Assembly (NCBI GenBank): GCA_032622095.1
Contig: CP136063.1
Span: 179,591,956 to 179,655,955, forward strand
Direction: 5' to 3'
Length of the DNA: 64,000 nt
DNA from: Siphonodentalium dalli
Taxonomy: Eukaryota > Mollusca > Scaphopoda > Gadilida > Siphonodentaliidae
The notes under the pieces were generated by a model. It did no database searches. It was not told the origin of the DNA and worked only from the letters and a program-made list of their open reading frames with translations. A program made the position numbers and the translations under genes. Shown piece after piece: positions 1 to 15,000 of the stretch (its first letter is position 1; the number at the start of each line of letters is the position of its first letter).

Positions 1-43
1 AAAGACGTTCAATGTTGAGGCTAACCTCGCATACCCCAGCCAG
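1..43 (+). CDS. Exon 1 of window (5' truncated), beta-rich region
   Basis: Bases 2-43 read 14 codons, starting KTFNVEANL, that fit the strand pattern of the next exon. They end at CAG followed by GTAGGC, a phase-0 donor that matches the phase-0 acceptor at 2022. The exon is cut by the window edge. It is short, so the call rests on phase agreement and sequence style. Confidence 0.65.
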
Positions 44-3000
44 GTAGGCACAAATAAATGGCACAAATCAATTGTCCTCTTCATTGGGAGTAATGTTCCA
101 AAAATAGTAACATTTGTGTCGCAAATTATTAGAAAAAAAATGAAAGAAAATTATTTCCTGGTGACATAAGCTCCTGTTGATTTAGTTACAAAGCTGAAAA
201 ATGTTGAATTTTTTTACAATACTACAGTAATGCCCTAAATAATCAACTCCTTAACCACAGCAGAATTATGGCTTGTTGCCATTAATCGGAAAGCTCTCCC
301 CGAGAGCTTTCCGATGAATGGCAACAAGCCATATTTCCGACTAAATCCTGAAAAGTTACCCATAATTCTGCTGTGGTTGAGGAGTCGATTACTTAGAGCA
401 TTACTGTATAACAGTGTTTTTCATTTTGTTTGATACTCATCATTTTTTTCACAATTGAAGATGGATCTTGGGGGTATTATAGCATATAAGTAGGCACTGT
501 AAAACTAATTAAACTATATAAGCAGACACCTTGTCTCCTAGCAACCGATTACTTAGAGCATTACTGTAGTAATTATGCAATAATGTTTACTTCTGACTTC
601 GGTTGCCATTCATCGGAGAGTTCTCACTATCAGAAAGCTCTCAGTGAGAGCTTTCCGATAAATGGCAACAAGCCATATTTCTGACTAAATCCTGAAAATT
701 TACCAATAATTCTGCTGTGGTTAAGGAGTCAATTATTTAGGGCATAACTGTAGTTGAATGTTACATTCTTCAAACTGCTGTATTGGCCGAATAAATAGTT
801 ATGAGTTTAGCCCTTTCTTTACTAAATACTCATTGATGAGTAGTTCCCTTAGGAACTGTTCAGATAATAAGTTCAACGAACATCCTATGATCATTTGTTG
901 AACTTATTATTTAAAAATTTCCATCCAATGTACAATTATTTGTGGTTATTATGTAATCCATTTTGTTGCATTTATATTTTTATATTTCACTGCCAATAAA
1001 AAATCAAATATAAAAGAAATTCCCACCAATGATTACATATATCCTTCTGGATTTGTATTCTTTTTTGCATGCATGTTTATTAATTTTGTATAAAATTGCA
1101 ACCCTACACGATGATTATTTTTGTCTGCACGTTTATATTTTTCGCTACCTCCCAAGAAAACTGCAGTAATGCCCTAAATTATCGACTCCTTAACCACAGC
1201 AGAATTATGGGTAATTTTTCCCGATTTAGTCGGAAATATGGCTTGTTGCCATTCATCGGAAAGCTCTTAGATGTGTACTTTAACCCTTTCATGACTTTGA
1301 AATTTCACATTTGCCAAGTGACCTTTTGCAAAAACCCTATGCCAATGCATTCTCTTATATATGTGAGTCTCCCATAGGGAGCCTCACATATCTAAGAGAA
1401 TGCAGACTGGCTTACAAGGTCAAGGTAAATATTGTTAGGCCAATGCATTCTCTTATATATGCGAGGCTCCCAATGGGACTGAATCCTTAACATTAAGTAA
1501 CTTGGCAAATGTGAAATTTCAAAGTACCTGAAGTCTGCTGTTACTGACAACTCACCTAAATACAAATGTGTAGCAGAAGCAAATGTAATTAATTATATAT
1601 AAATATTTATAAAATGTCTTCAGCAATCTTTTAATCCATGTATAACATTAAACACTCTCAATTACTGTCAAATTGTATTTACAAGCAATTGTTTATTTTG
1701 GTCAGCATATTTATTAAAATGATCAGGATTACCACCCTGCAGATTTATTTTGGACAGCACATATATTTGGAATACAAGGGTATTATATGTTTGTTTGTCT
1801 GTCTGTCACCTGCTTATATTTCTTGAACATCCCTCCACATGAATAATAAACTATTCCAATGTATACTTTCATAAATGTCTCCCACTCATTTATGAAAGTA
1901 TACATTGGAATGGGAGAATCCATTTAGTGAAGAAAGGGTGAAAGTAGTGAATTGTTGAAGAACATATTATATCTTTGTACAGACTACTTTTTATAATTCC
2001 AATTTCATTCCTCTATTTCAGGACATTGATGTGCAAGCTAAGATTTCTCACAAATCTGACTCCAACAGTATGAACGACGCTCTTATGGTTCGTAACTCTA
2101 ACAAGAAAATCATTTCCGGAAGCCTGGACCATACCAAGAAGAAGAATTCATGGCTCAGTGACTTTGATTTCTCATACGCAGATAATAATGTTAATGTGAA
2201 AAATAACCTCACCATCAATGACAATCTCTACAGAAATGAGTTGGGGCTGCGTCTGCCGTCATTTGGAAGATCTAAGTTTGAAGGTCAAGTTACCCTTCCA
2301 ACAAAGAAGAACAATCAGTTTGGATTGGCAGGAGATGTCGTTCTTTCCAAGTATACTCCTGTCCATTTCCAAGGTTCAGTCACACCCGATATGAAAGATT
2401 TCAATTTAGTTTCGATGATCAGGCACGGGAAGCAACAGTATGCAGTCAAGGCTTCTGGGAAGGTCGTATTACCAAAGGTCATCCAAGGTGATGTTCAGTT
2501 GATGCTGCCATCTCGACAACTCACAGCTAATGCAAACATGTATAAGAAGGGAATGAAGTATTCAGGGAATGCAGAACTTCTATGGGACGCTGCATCGGAT
2601 AAGAGTAGAAGAGTGGGCATGAGCTTTAACCACGAGAATAACGGAATCCAGAAAATTGACACATCAGGAACCATTGAATATCCAGGCCAAACTATCAAGC
2701 TTCAACACAAGAATAATGGTAACCTCAGTCCAAAATTCATCACGCACAGCGTGTTAGAATGGAGTCCCTCAAAGAAAATAGTTGCAGACATAAATTTGTT
2801 CCATAAGAATTCTAAAGGTGTCAGAGTCATTGAAACTGTTGTTGATATAAAGAGTCCCTTCAGGAACCTCCACGGAAAATATAACACAACAAATTCGGAC
2901 TCTGCCTATACAGATTATGTCGAGCTTACATGGGATAAAGATAGTACTATTTTCAGTAGAATGTCCATCAACAAGCCACTAACTCTGAAGAAATCTGTAG

Positions 3001-6000
3001 GGAAGTGGTCAGCAGTGACGCCATTTGAAGGGTTCAAGAAGCTTTCGGCAGATTTTAACCATAGAATGTCAAATGACTTGAGATCGACAGTTTCTGGTGT
3101 TATTGGGAAACATAACATCAAGGTTTCAACAAATGGCATTCTTGATAACACTAGAGGTCGAGATTACAAAGGAAAAGTTGATATCAGATCATCGTTCAAG
3201 CCCATGAAGATTTTGATTATCAGTGCCCAACACAAGGATGATGGGAAGGCTTTTAAAAATAACATGGATCTCAAGTGGAATGCACAGAGGTACGAATACG
3301 ACCTGGATATGAAGCACAAATTGAACGGCTGGAACTTGTTTAATAAGGGCAACCTGCAGCTTGGAATTCTGGGAAAAAATTATCAAGCCATCTGGCAGCA
3401 TAATAACAAAAATGGACAAGTGCACTCAACATTCTCCTATGGTCGAAAGAAGACACCCTGGGTCGATATGTCACTGCATGGCACTCACGAGCTGACTGAT
3501 GTCCGAAAGATCAATGGCCGGATGACACTAAAGACGCCTCACGAGCAATATTCCGACCTCGGCTTCGAAGTTGATCATGTAATGGGAGAGAGCAAAATTA
3601 ACTCACTATTGAATGTCAAAAATAAGGGCAAGAAGATCTTCTTCATCGATGGTCAAGCTAGCCAATCACAGAAAGGTCACAGTGCGATTTTCAACTTCTA
3701 TACTACATTAACACCAAACAAAACTAACTGGAACTTCAACATGATGTCTCGCCTTGATACAACACCAAAAACTGGACAAATTGAATTACAATGGGCTCCT
3801 GGGTCAAGCTTGGGTTTGACAGGAACATATGCGAAGCTCGGAGATTATGCTTTTGATGGAGGCCTGGGTCTGACAACACCATTTGACGCAATTAAATCTG
3901 TTGGTTTGCAGCTGAAGAATAACAAAGATGGTGATGAATGGCAGACATCAGGTGGGTTCCAGAGAGAGGCTGCTAATTCACATCCAGAGAATGCTCAGTT
4001 TGATATGAGATACAACACTATCCGACCAATGGCAAGCTTCCTGTTCAACTCACCATACAAACAACTCAAATTGTTGTCTGCTGCATACAGTAGTCAAGGA
4101 AACTTGAAAACGATGAAGAATAACGGATGGCTTGAAATACAGCCATATATGGGCAGAGTCGAGTTGGGAACTGACTGGGATGTGACCGATGGTATTAGAG
4201 CTAGTGTCAACCTGAAATCGCCGCTCACTCCTCATGACCTGGAAATGGCTTTCAATGCAAGGAATGAATCAGGAACATATACTTTGGGCGGGAAATTAAA
4301 GTATCATCGAAACAAGGAAATAAATCTGAACTCGGAAGTTAATTTCCGAGACTGGGCCATGAAAGATGCCGCAAGCGGAATATTTGAACTTAGAACTCCT
4401 TTCCGACCAGTTAGATTTGTGAAGATGTCAATTCAGCATTCTGGTTTGCTCACAAATTTCCTCACCAGTGGACAGTTTGAGCTCAATCGTCATGAAAAAT
4501 CTGAGGCTTCTTTGAAATTCAATGCTAATAATGGTCTTCATATAACCATCATGTCAGATTCACCATTCCAAAAAGGTCCATTTAATTCAGAATTCCATCA
4601 TGTCTCCAGAAATAATGAGCTGACAACTTCTCTGCAGTCAAGAATTCAAGGGAAAGCCTTAATGAATGTGGTTATGTTGCTAGGCAACAAACACGGTCAG
4701 CTAAACATCAAGAGTGATGAATTTGCTCTGATTGGAACTATGGAGGCTTCATATGATCACAGATCACCACAATCATGGAAGGGAATCCTGACATGGGACA
4801 GGGAGAGTTTCAGCTATCTTATTGAACTCAACGACAACAAGAAGTTAGTGACATTGACAGCTGATATGCCTGGTGATACCTTCTTGAGGCAAGTGAACTT
4901 GAAATTCAATCATGATGGTGGACTGAGCAATTTCGACAACAGATTCTTCTTTGGTGTGAATGGAAGGGAAATAATCCACGATATGTCACTGCGAACTGGA
5001 GTTAACCCATCGCTATCACTCACTCTAGAGACACCATTCCAACAAGCCAGACATGTCCGAGTCATCTATAACCATGAGGGCGCGCTTAACAATAACTTCA
5101 AGGCACATGGCGAGTTTGAGCTGAATTACAGGAACAGTGTGGCTGATATGGAACTCAGATGGAAACCAGATGTTTATGGCAGACTGACAGTTAAGAACCC
5201 TGATTCATCAGAGCTGATTGCGGAGGTCAGACATCAAGGTGATATCAAAGACTTCAGAAGCTATGCCTCTGTCATGAGCAACGGAATAGAAATGAGTGCC
5301 ACAGTAACATCTGCTATCCATCCTAATTTGGTGATGAAAGCCGTTATCATGACACCATTCAAATCATACAGAGATATAATGGCAACATATGAACACAAGG
5401 GTGACATCAGAAACTTCAATTGCCATTCAGAGGTTTTGCTGAACAATGATAAATACGAGGCAGATCTGATTGCCATGACAACAGGAGCTTTAGATTTGAG
5501 TCTAAATGTGCAAACTCCTGATTGTAAACACAATGCTGCTATTAGTTTCCATGGCGATAACACCACATTCGATACATCTGCTGAGATGAACTTGCAGCGG
5601 CTCATCAATGGAAAGGTCACTTTGTCTTACAGGAAGAATCATGATCTTACATTAGGCTTGAAAGTGTCGTCTGATTTTGAAAATTTCAAGTTGGTGTCTT
5701 TCAATACTGAGACGAGTCCTAGCAGAGGAGTATTTACAATCGAGTTGAATACTGACGTTAACAACACTCAGGTTACTGGATCAGGTTCAGTCAGGGTCAA
5801 GGACGGTGCAATGACTCTCAGTTCACAATTGCAAACGTCTATGGCTTCAGTGCAAAATTTAGCTTTTGAGTTCACTCACATAGGTGGCCTGCAAAATTTT
5901 GAATGTAGACTAGAGTGTAGCTTGAATGGTGATCGCACAAGTGGTAACATCAATTTTAATAATCTAAGGGAGACTACCCTATCTGTTAATCTGAACACTC

Positions 6001-9000
6001 CTTTCAATCTTGTGAGTAATGTGAATTTTGAATCTACTCTTAATGTTCCGACTGAGTTTAAATTGTCTGGTAATGTTAACAGAATGCATTCTGGGAAGAT
6101 TCATGCAAAGGCCAGCAATTATCTGTATGGACTATCAAGCAGTGTCAACACACCGGGCTTTGATGCTGATTTGAATGTTGAACATCAAATGGATGGAAAG
6201 AAGACAGCTTCGTCTTTCAGAGGCAAAGTGAATGAGAACAGAATTTCCTGCAATGTGAACATTAAAAACAATCGTGAAGAGTTTGTTTTGGAGAGTGAGT
6301 TTTTAGGAGCTTCTGAAAAACAAGAACTAACAGCAACATTGTCAACAACCTTGTCATCAGACAATGCCCGCCTGAATATCAAAATGAAGGCACCATTTGA
6401 TGAGGTTAGAAGAGCTAATGTTAATTTCCTTCTCAATTCAAAACAAATGACATTGATCTCGGATATCAAAGGTTCACTTTTGAAAGCTGATTTGGACTCC
6501 CGCATGGAATTCGCCAATCCAACGACTGCTACGCTAACTCTTAAAACTTCTCTTCACCTTCTAAAAAATCTCCAGTTTGATTTCTCACACCAAGGGCAAC
6601 TGTCAGATTTCAACACGAAACTCACCTGCAACATCAACGGGAAGGAGTTGAAGGGTGAACTGAGCTTCTCCAATTCTGATTCCATTTCATGCTCATTCAA
6701 CATTCAGTCCCCCTGCAAGGTTTTGAGGAATATTCAGGCCAATCTGAAACACTCTGGCAATGTTAAGGATTTCGAGACCGAGCTGTCAACCAACATCAAT
6801 GGCGATCCATTTTCAGCTGGACTAAGTCTGAAAAATGAAGAAAAAGACATATCAGTTCTAGCTGCTATTAAAACTCCTTACGAACAGCTGGCTGAATGGA
6901 AATTGAATCTTAGAGCGTCTTTATCAGACGTCAGCTATATGATTAGAGGCGAGTCTTTGCTTAACGATGAGACCATTAAGGGAAATGTGTACTTTAAGAA
7001 GTCCGGATCAGATCTTGATATGGGAGGTGAACTTGAAACTCCTTTTGACTTTGCCAAACGAGTTCATGTCACTCTGACTCATGGAGGAGATTTGTCAAAC
7101 TTCCAGACAGTAGCTCGTGTAGAGCGCAATGAACAGACATTAACACTCAGCAGCAATGGCAAAAGCTCATTTTCGGGCAAAGAGTTCAGATTTTTGATTC
7201 GAACACCTTTTGAAGAAGCTAGGCTTGTTGAGGTTGATGCTACCTTCCAAGGGCAAGGTTTGATGAACTCCAAAGGGCATTTGAAAATGGGCTTGAATGA
7301 GCAGCAAATTTTTGGCTCAGTTGAAATAATCGACCGTGGAGAGAAACAGATTATTGCTGAATTAACCACTCCGTTCAAACAACTGCAGCAGGCCAAAGTC
7401 AACTTCAATTTCAGGGGTCAGCTGAAGGATTTTGAATCAAAGATGAATGTTGTGTTGAATGATCAAACATACAATGCTGTTGTGAATTTAGAATTTTCCA
7501 ATACTATGCAGAACTCACTTGATATTTTGGTCAAGACACCATGGCGACAGCTGAGAAAAGTCCAGCTTCAAACCTCAACTCAGAAGAAGGGAGATACCTA
7601 CATGAAGACCATCAGCTTCAATCTTAATGATGATATTTATAGTGCAGATGCAACATATGATCACTCTGAAAACAAGAAAGTGCTGACGGTGCAGATTAAC
7701 TCACCAATGGATATTGCCCGAGATATCAGAGTAGACATATCACATGTCGGCAACAGAAATGACTTCGAAACCACAGCTCACGTTGTCCAAAATAGAGAAA
7801 AATACTATGCAAAAGTCAAGGTGCAAAATGGTTATTCAAAAATTTTCACTGTCAATATTGTCACACCCATAGAGCAACTGCAGAACTTTCAGCTTGATTT
7901 GTCTTTAACCGGCTCAGTTAATGATTTCGACACATCTGCAACGATCAGGATTAATGGCGACCGTAGCTATGGCAACTTGAAGCTAAAGTATGGCCTTTAT
8001 GAGAAAACATTGACTCTTCAGTTGAACACTCCACATGATAACCTGCAGTCATTCAAGGCAGATTTCGCTCACAAAAGCTCACCGGGCAACTTTGAGACGA
8101 CTGGCCGAGTTGAATACAACGACAAAACATACACAATGAAAGCTGACTCCAAGAACCGCCATACTATTAACATACAGCTGATAACTCCATACAAGAATAT
8201 GCGAAATATGGACATCACCGCTGTGTATAAAACACAGATTGACAGCATATACTCGTCGATCACTGGCGACATCAATGACGAAAAGTTTAGTTCTGAGTTA
8301 AATGTCAAACTAGGAGAAGAGAACTCCATTACATTGATGATAAACACTCCATTTGAAGCCGCAAGGGATCTTACGTTTGAAGCTAAGCAGCGTGGCTTTG
8401 ATATTTCTGCACATGCAGAACATAATGGAAATGTCTATAGTGGAAGCATCATCTTAAAAAACGCTACTGATGAGAAGTATGCCGAAGTTAATATCATAAC
8501 TCCATTCGATTGGCTGAAAATCGTCAGTGCCAGCATCACGCACACTGGACCATGTAATAATTCCAAGACTCTCTTCTCTGGAAACTACAACAACCAGTAT
8601 ATGAAAGCTAACTTAGCTGTGAAGAATTTGCATACAAAGAGAGTGTTTTTGGAAGTGACAACACCATTCGAAGGTTACGAAAATGTTGATTTTGAGCTGA
8701 AAAATAAGGGTAATCTCCAGGACTTCACTACTGTTTTGAAAACCAAAATTGGGGATGCTGCGTCAGCTGATATAAAAATTGTTCGGGGTGATGATGGTCT
8801 TCAGGGATCATTTGAAATGAAGACTCCATTCACAGAAGACATTAAATCTAATCTCGAGGTCAAAGGGTCATTGAAGAATATGAAGGTTGATTCTTCTGCA
8901 CAATATGGCAATGAGATTGCGTCACTCAGCACTTCTGTACAAACTGAGCCAACCATCAAGGCAAATTTTGACATCAAACTTCCGCATGAGAATATCAGCA

Positions 9001-12000
9001 GCATCGAAGCTCAGATTGAGATTTCAAAGGTCGGTCAAAAAGGTTCTCTTGAAGTTCAAGCTTCTTTGAATGGTATGAGGAAGATTTGGATTCAGGGTAG
9101 CCATGATCAATCAGATGGCATCGAGAGTCAATTGAAAGTAAAATCTCCTTACATCAGACCTGTTGATGCATTCATCAAGCAAACTGGCAATTTGGCTGAC
9201 CATAAAGTGAACAGTTATATCAAATATGGAGACGAAACATATTCGTCATCATTAACCTTCAAAACAGGTCATCAGACAGTCGGAGAAATGCAAGTTGATG
9301 TTTCTGGAATGCCGCTTCTAGAAGTTAAATTTGATGCATACAAAAATCAGGGAAATATCAAAGGTCATTACCTGTTCAGTATTCCATTACTTGAATCATC
9401 ATCTGAGGGTGATTTAAACATCAACATGTGGGAGGATATAAGTGCAAAGCTGACTTTGAATTATGCTGGCGGCAAAAAGTATCAGGCTGATTTTGTAAGC
9501 AAAATAAAGAAAAACAAGGAAATACGGCTGACAGTCGCGACCCCAATAACAGGATACGAAGAGAGCGAGATTTATTTCTGGAGAGATGGAGAGAACACAG
9601 ACTTTACCAACAAGATAACCGTCAAATTTATGGGCAAAGAATTTGAAACCACTGAGAAATTCTCTTGGACTGATTCACTGATTAGGTCTGAGACTACATC
9701 AAATTTGAACGAGAAGAGAATGTACTATTTATTCACACATGAAATGGGAAACAAACAGTGGAGAACAAGTTTAGTTTCTGAAATAGACGGAGAAAAAATA
9801 GTCGAGGCTGAAACCAGATTGAACTTGAATGGTGGATTGTCTGCAAAAATTAGAGTGGAAACACCAACCATCAAATCCTACAAATCAAATCACATATCTC
9901 TCGACTTCGGTGATGACGTAAGTAACCTCAAGGCAATGTTTGATTCATCTATCCTGAACTATGATGTCAAAGTTGAGGCAACTCATTTGAAGAGGCGCTC
10001 AAGAGATATAACGATTCGTGCTGATTCTCCGTGGGTCAAGGACCTCGTGATCAAAACCATTCTCGATTATCAACCAAACAATCTGCTAGCGACTGTTCAT
10101 GTTGAGGCCGAATCAGTTGAAGTTGCTTATTTCCAAATCAACCACAGAGGAGATTTCCAAGACACTGAAAGCTCCATTATTATAAGAACTCCATATCTGG
10201 AACAGACGGAAATCAAGATGCAACACAAAGGAATTCCAAAACGATTCTCTTCAACGTTTGAGGTTGACATGGGAAAGCAAAATCAAATCAAATTTTCCAT
10301 CAACTCGCAAACTGAGTGGGATTACATTGACCTTGACCTGAGTCTTATGTCAAATGTTGCTGGACTGGAAAACAACCTGAAGTTTACTGCCAAACATAGA
10401 GGCCCATGGTTTTACCATAACACCAATGTTATTGCCTCCTATAATAACCAGAATATCGAGTATAAATCTCAACTCTCAACCGATGGTGGAGTCAAGGGTT
10501 CTCTGAACATCATGACACCATTCACAGTCTTCAGACGGTTGAGCTTTGAGGCCGATAGAACCAGAAGCAGACAAACAGTCAACTTTAATGCCCTCATAAA
10601 CAAACTCAAACTTACAGCAAAGATGGATAACTCTAAACAAAAACCCTTCACAGAAGATCTGGTTTTTGAATATGAGTTTGAAAATAAGACCAATGGAAGG
10701 ACGTATACTGGAAAATGGACTCAAAATCTTGCACTCATAGGATGGAACGTGAATGGTTACGTCAACTGCAATAATGCCGTCACAGAATTCAGCACCATCG
10801 GCCGAGTTCTACCAATGGTCGATTTTTCTCTATCGTTGAAAACACCGTTTGAAGATTTCAAAGAGAATACTGCCAACCTGAAATTTGAATATTCTGCTGT
10901 CGCATTCAGAGGAGAATGCAATATGTATTATGGTGGACAGAATTCAATAACATTCAACACTGCTGCTGACTGGGCCAATTCTCCAAAGCATTTCAATGCA
11001 CATATGACGACACCGTTCTCTGGTTACGAAAGCATGGATATCACCAGTGAATACAATGGTGGGAATCACGAACACAGTGCCCGAGTCAACATCCATAAAT
11101 CAGATATGACTCCAGTTGTGTTTGTCGGCAAGGTGGAATGTCATTCACTAATGGCAATGGGCGTTGCATTGGAGATTACATCTGGAATTGAAGGTTACAA
11201 TCATTTACTGCTGAAGGTCAACACGGAACAAATGCAACAGGAGAACAAGGTCGAAGTTCATGCAGGAATAAATCAGGAAGACATCATTACCTTTGTCGGA
11301 CGATGCGAACCAGTAAAAACATGGGACAAGAAATCACTCAAGGCAGAACTGAAATTTACAATGCCATTCACTTTCTTGAAGAGCTATACGACTAAACTAG
11401 AATACAGTCTTGGAAAGAATGAGAAGACTGCACAGATATACCAGGAGCTTGATGGCATTGACATCCTTGATTTATATGGCCAATATTCCAACAAAGATAA
11501 CCACAATGTGATGGTCGTTTTACGTCAACCACAACCAATGAGATTTGAGATGAACGGCGGTGTTCAGAAGAAGTCTGTGGAAGGTGACATAACCATTGAC
11601 TGGGACTCAAATAATCCAAACAGCAACATCCGAATGGATTTCATACTCAAGAATGGCAAAAACTTGAAGGTCAATGTCGTCAAGTCAGAGCTGGTCATGG
11701 GCATAGAAGGTACATTCAAATCAAGTGCGAAGCAGACGTCAAGTCAAGGAAAGTTAATCTGGAATGAGAACAATGGTGGCGTCATTTCATACGATATGAC
11801 AATGAAGAATTATGGGAAATCTAGCATTTCAACAGTCAAGGTCACGACGCCATGGAGGAAGCTGATGATGGATAATAACTTGAAGAACTACCGAGGAAGA
11901 ATATCTTGCATTGGTGAATTCTACTGGGATGCTGGACAAGATTCAACCAAAAAGATGACATGGTCCCTGACGAAACAGTCAAGCAATTATGGTCTTGAAC

Positions 12001-15000
12001 TCATGCTGCCCAGCTTTGGAAAGGTTAGTTTATTAATATCATATTTAACCATTCCATGACTGGAGCTTCCAGAAATTTTTTGAAAACCCTGTGCCAATGC
12101 ACTCTTATATATGCGAGTCTCCCATAAAGAGCCTCTCATATATAAGATAATACATTGGACTAACAATATTTACTTTGACTGTGTGAGCCAGTGAAATTCT
12201 CATATATATGTGAGGCTCCCTATGGGAGACTCGCATATATAACAGAATGCACTGGCACAGGGTCCTTAATGCTGCACAAGCAGAGCTCCCGTCATGAAAT
12301 GTTTAATATCATATTTAAGCAAATGCCAATTCCAATTATTTTCAATATAATGCATCTTATTATTCAATAAATATGAATATCACAGAGGGCTTCAGAAGAA
12401 TTATTATTTCATTTATCAAAACTCAATATCCAATTTATCTACAATTAGAAATTTATATAGGATTCTGTTGATGATTTAATGGCTGGCAGTATTGGAGGAT
12501 AGATTTTATAAGTTGTTTGGAAAATTCTAAGATTTTATTTCATAAACTTTTCGCAATACAAAATCATTAAAGGTACCCATAAAATCTTTTATTTGACCTG
12601 TGGATTAACCAACCTCTTTGTTCTACCATTTTTCGCTCAGTTTTAAATTTTCGATGGATGGTCGAAAAATAGTACAATGCAAATTTAAATATGAGTGATT
12701 GAGTGGATTCTCCCACTTAGTTATAAAAGTATACATTGGAATGATCTATTATTCATCTGGAGGTGCTTTCAGGAAAAATAAGCGGACGACATATAACACA
12801 AGTGCAAAAGGATTCCTATTTATTGAAGGGAAATGTTCATATAATAAGTTTGTTGAACTTATAATCTAAACATTTCCTAAGGTAACTACTTGTCAATGAG
12901 TATTAAGTATAGAAATTGTTAAAGTTGTTGTATATCTTTCCTGAATCTTTTTATAGATGCGGGGGGTATAAAATAATAATTTTGAGTCAGAGGTCATTCA
13001 ACAGGAGGTTCTGTCAGTAGGAAATAATTAATTTCTCCAAATTATTTTTTATGAATTGGATCTGAAAATGTAGCTATTTTCTGAACATTACAACACTTGT
13101 ATGTGAAATATGTGCAACAACAGATGTTTCTCATAGGTGTATTTTATTAATGATTTAAAGGTACTCAATCCGATTTGATGGTCTCCATATCATCAGATTC
13201 CAACAACAACAAAATTTGTTTAATTGCTGCTTCAGTTATCAGAATCGATTAATTGCCCAAAAAAAATGGCTAACCACAGTCAACTATTATATAAAATTGC
13301 CCAAAACCTGTTATTTATCAACATTTTGTTCTTATGTCGACTGTTTACTGGGCCACTAAAAATGATCAGTGGTGAAAAATAATAGATTTCAAAAATCGAC
13401 ATCTGATCACTCTGAGCTTTGATGGGTTGGTTCCTCAACTCAAATCAAATATTTTTTACCCCCGAAGCCAAGGAAATAGTAATTTACGAGCGTTAATTCA
13501 GATTATGCATCTTTAAAAATGTCCTGAAAAGGAGTTTCATGGCAATATGTTGTTGTTGTTGTTGTTGGAATTGCTACCAGGATGAAATAACGTATCATAA
13601 TTTTTTTTTTGTGGCATAACCACTTCAACTATAATCTTTGCAGGATCTGAAGCTTGAGTCAGAATTCACTCTGATGGATGGAAGGACGATATTCAACAGC
13701 GAGACAGCACTCAGCTATTCCAAGAGTGGCAACAAACTCACCATCTTCTCAAGGGTTCACTCCCTTCCTGGAGCGCAGAATTACAGCTATGCTTTCGGCG
13801 TTCGACATCTGCCAACAACCACTGATGTAGAGGTTTCTGGGACAGCTGGACATTCTGCACAGAAACTCACTGCTTCAATGAACATCAACTACATGACATA
13901 CCACGGCAGGAACCTGAATGTCGCACTCCTTGGAGAAATTGATAAAATGAAGAAACAGATTAATTTCGAGGTTTGTTTATGTTGACTGTATTACAAAAAT
14001 AAAAAATTTGTTTGTGATGAAACCAGTTTGAGTAATTTTGATCATAGATCTATATATAGATTTATTCGGATAAAACACTTGAAGTATTCTTAAACTGTTT
14101 TTCGAAGAAAGATGCCACTGCTTCGCAAATTAACTGACAGAACATTAATTTGTATCAGTCTGTGTAAACATACATTTTATGCTCAGAGACTTTGACGTAC
14201 TCAGTTTACATATTAAGGTTTTCGTAGTCTTGTAGGAATGTCATTTCTCAGAAGCATGTGGGCTTCTCCCAATTTACATCACACTGTAGAATCCCGTTGT
14301 TTGCGAAATAGAAAGTCCACGACAGGTAATTAATAGACCCACTATTTATATGTGGGTATGTAGTTAACTAAGACTGGATTTATATATGCCTGTTTTACAA
14401 AAAGGTGCCAATTTTGTTTTTGTCGCATTATTGTTGGAACTCGTGAAAGATGAAAATTGCGAGAAGGATTGCGCATTGGAGAGGCAGCTCACCTCAAAAT
14501 AAAAAAAATGTGATATGAAAATTGTTTGTGATAAAACCAGTAGTTATTTTTTATATGATTTGTATATTCCCGTTTTAAAAAATTGGGCATATTATGTTTT
14601 TGGTCTGCCACGGTCTGTCTGGTATGAATATCTTTCCATTTGTCCCCCTGTTTGTCATTCTGTGTTTATGCACACCTCTAGCCTTGATTTGAATTTCAGA
14701 TGATTACCCCAGAGAAACAAGTTGGAGTGAGCAGCAAACTTGAATCACCATATGGAATTTCGTTCGAAGCTACCAAGGATGGTAAGAAGACAGCTCAGGG
14801 TCTAGCAACCTTCAGCCCCCAACAGCGAAAGTTCTCTGTACAGACTAACTATGATCCAGGTACTTTTAGCCCTATAACGGTTTTAACATTATTATTTATT
14901 TTCACCTTTGCTGAAAATAGCAAGTTAAAAAGTTTTTGGCTAGGGCCCTGTGAATCGGGCATTTTCGTTTCAAATCGAATCTCGAATCGAATCAGCTAAA

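Noticed and set aside
2495-11619. Many minus-strand frames of 60-119 residues opposite the giant exon
   Set aside because: They are antisense shadows of a strongly coding exon with no features of their own.
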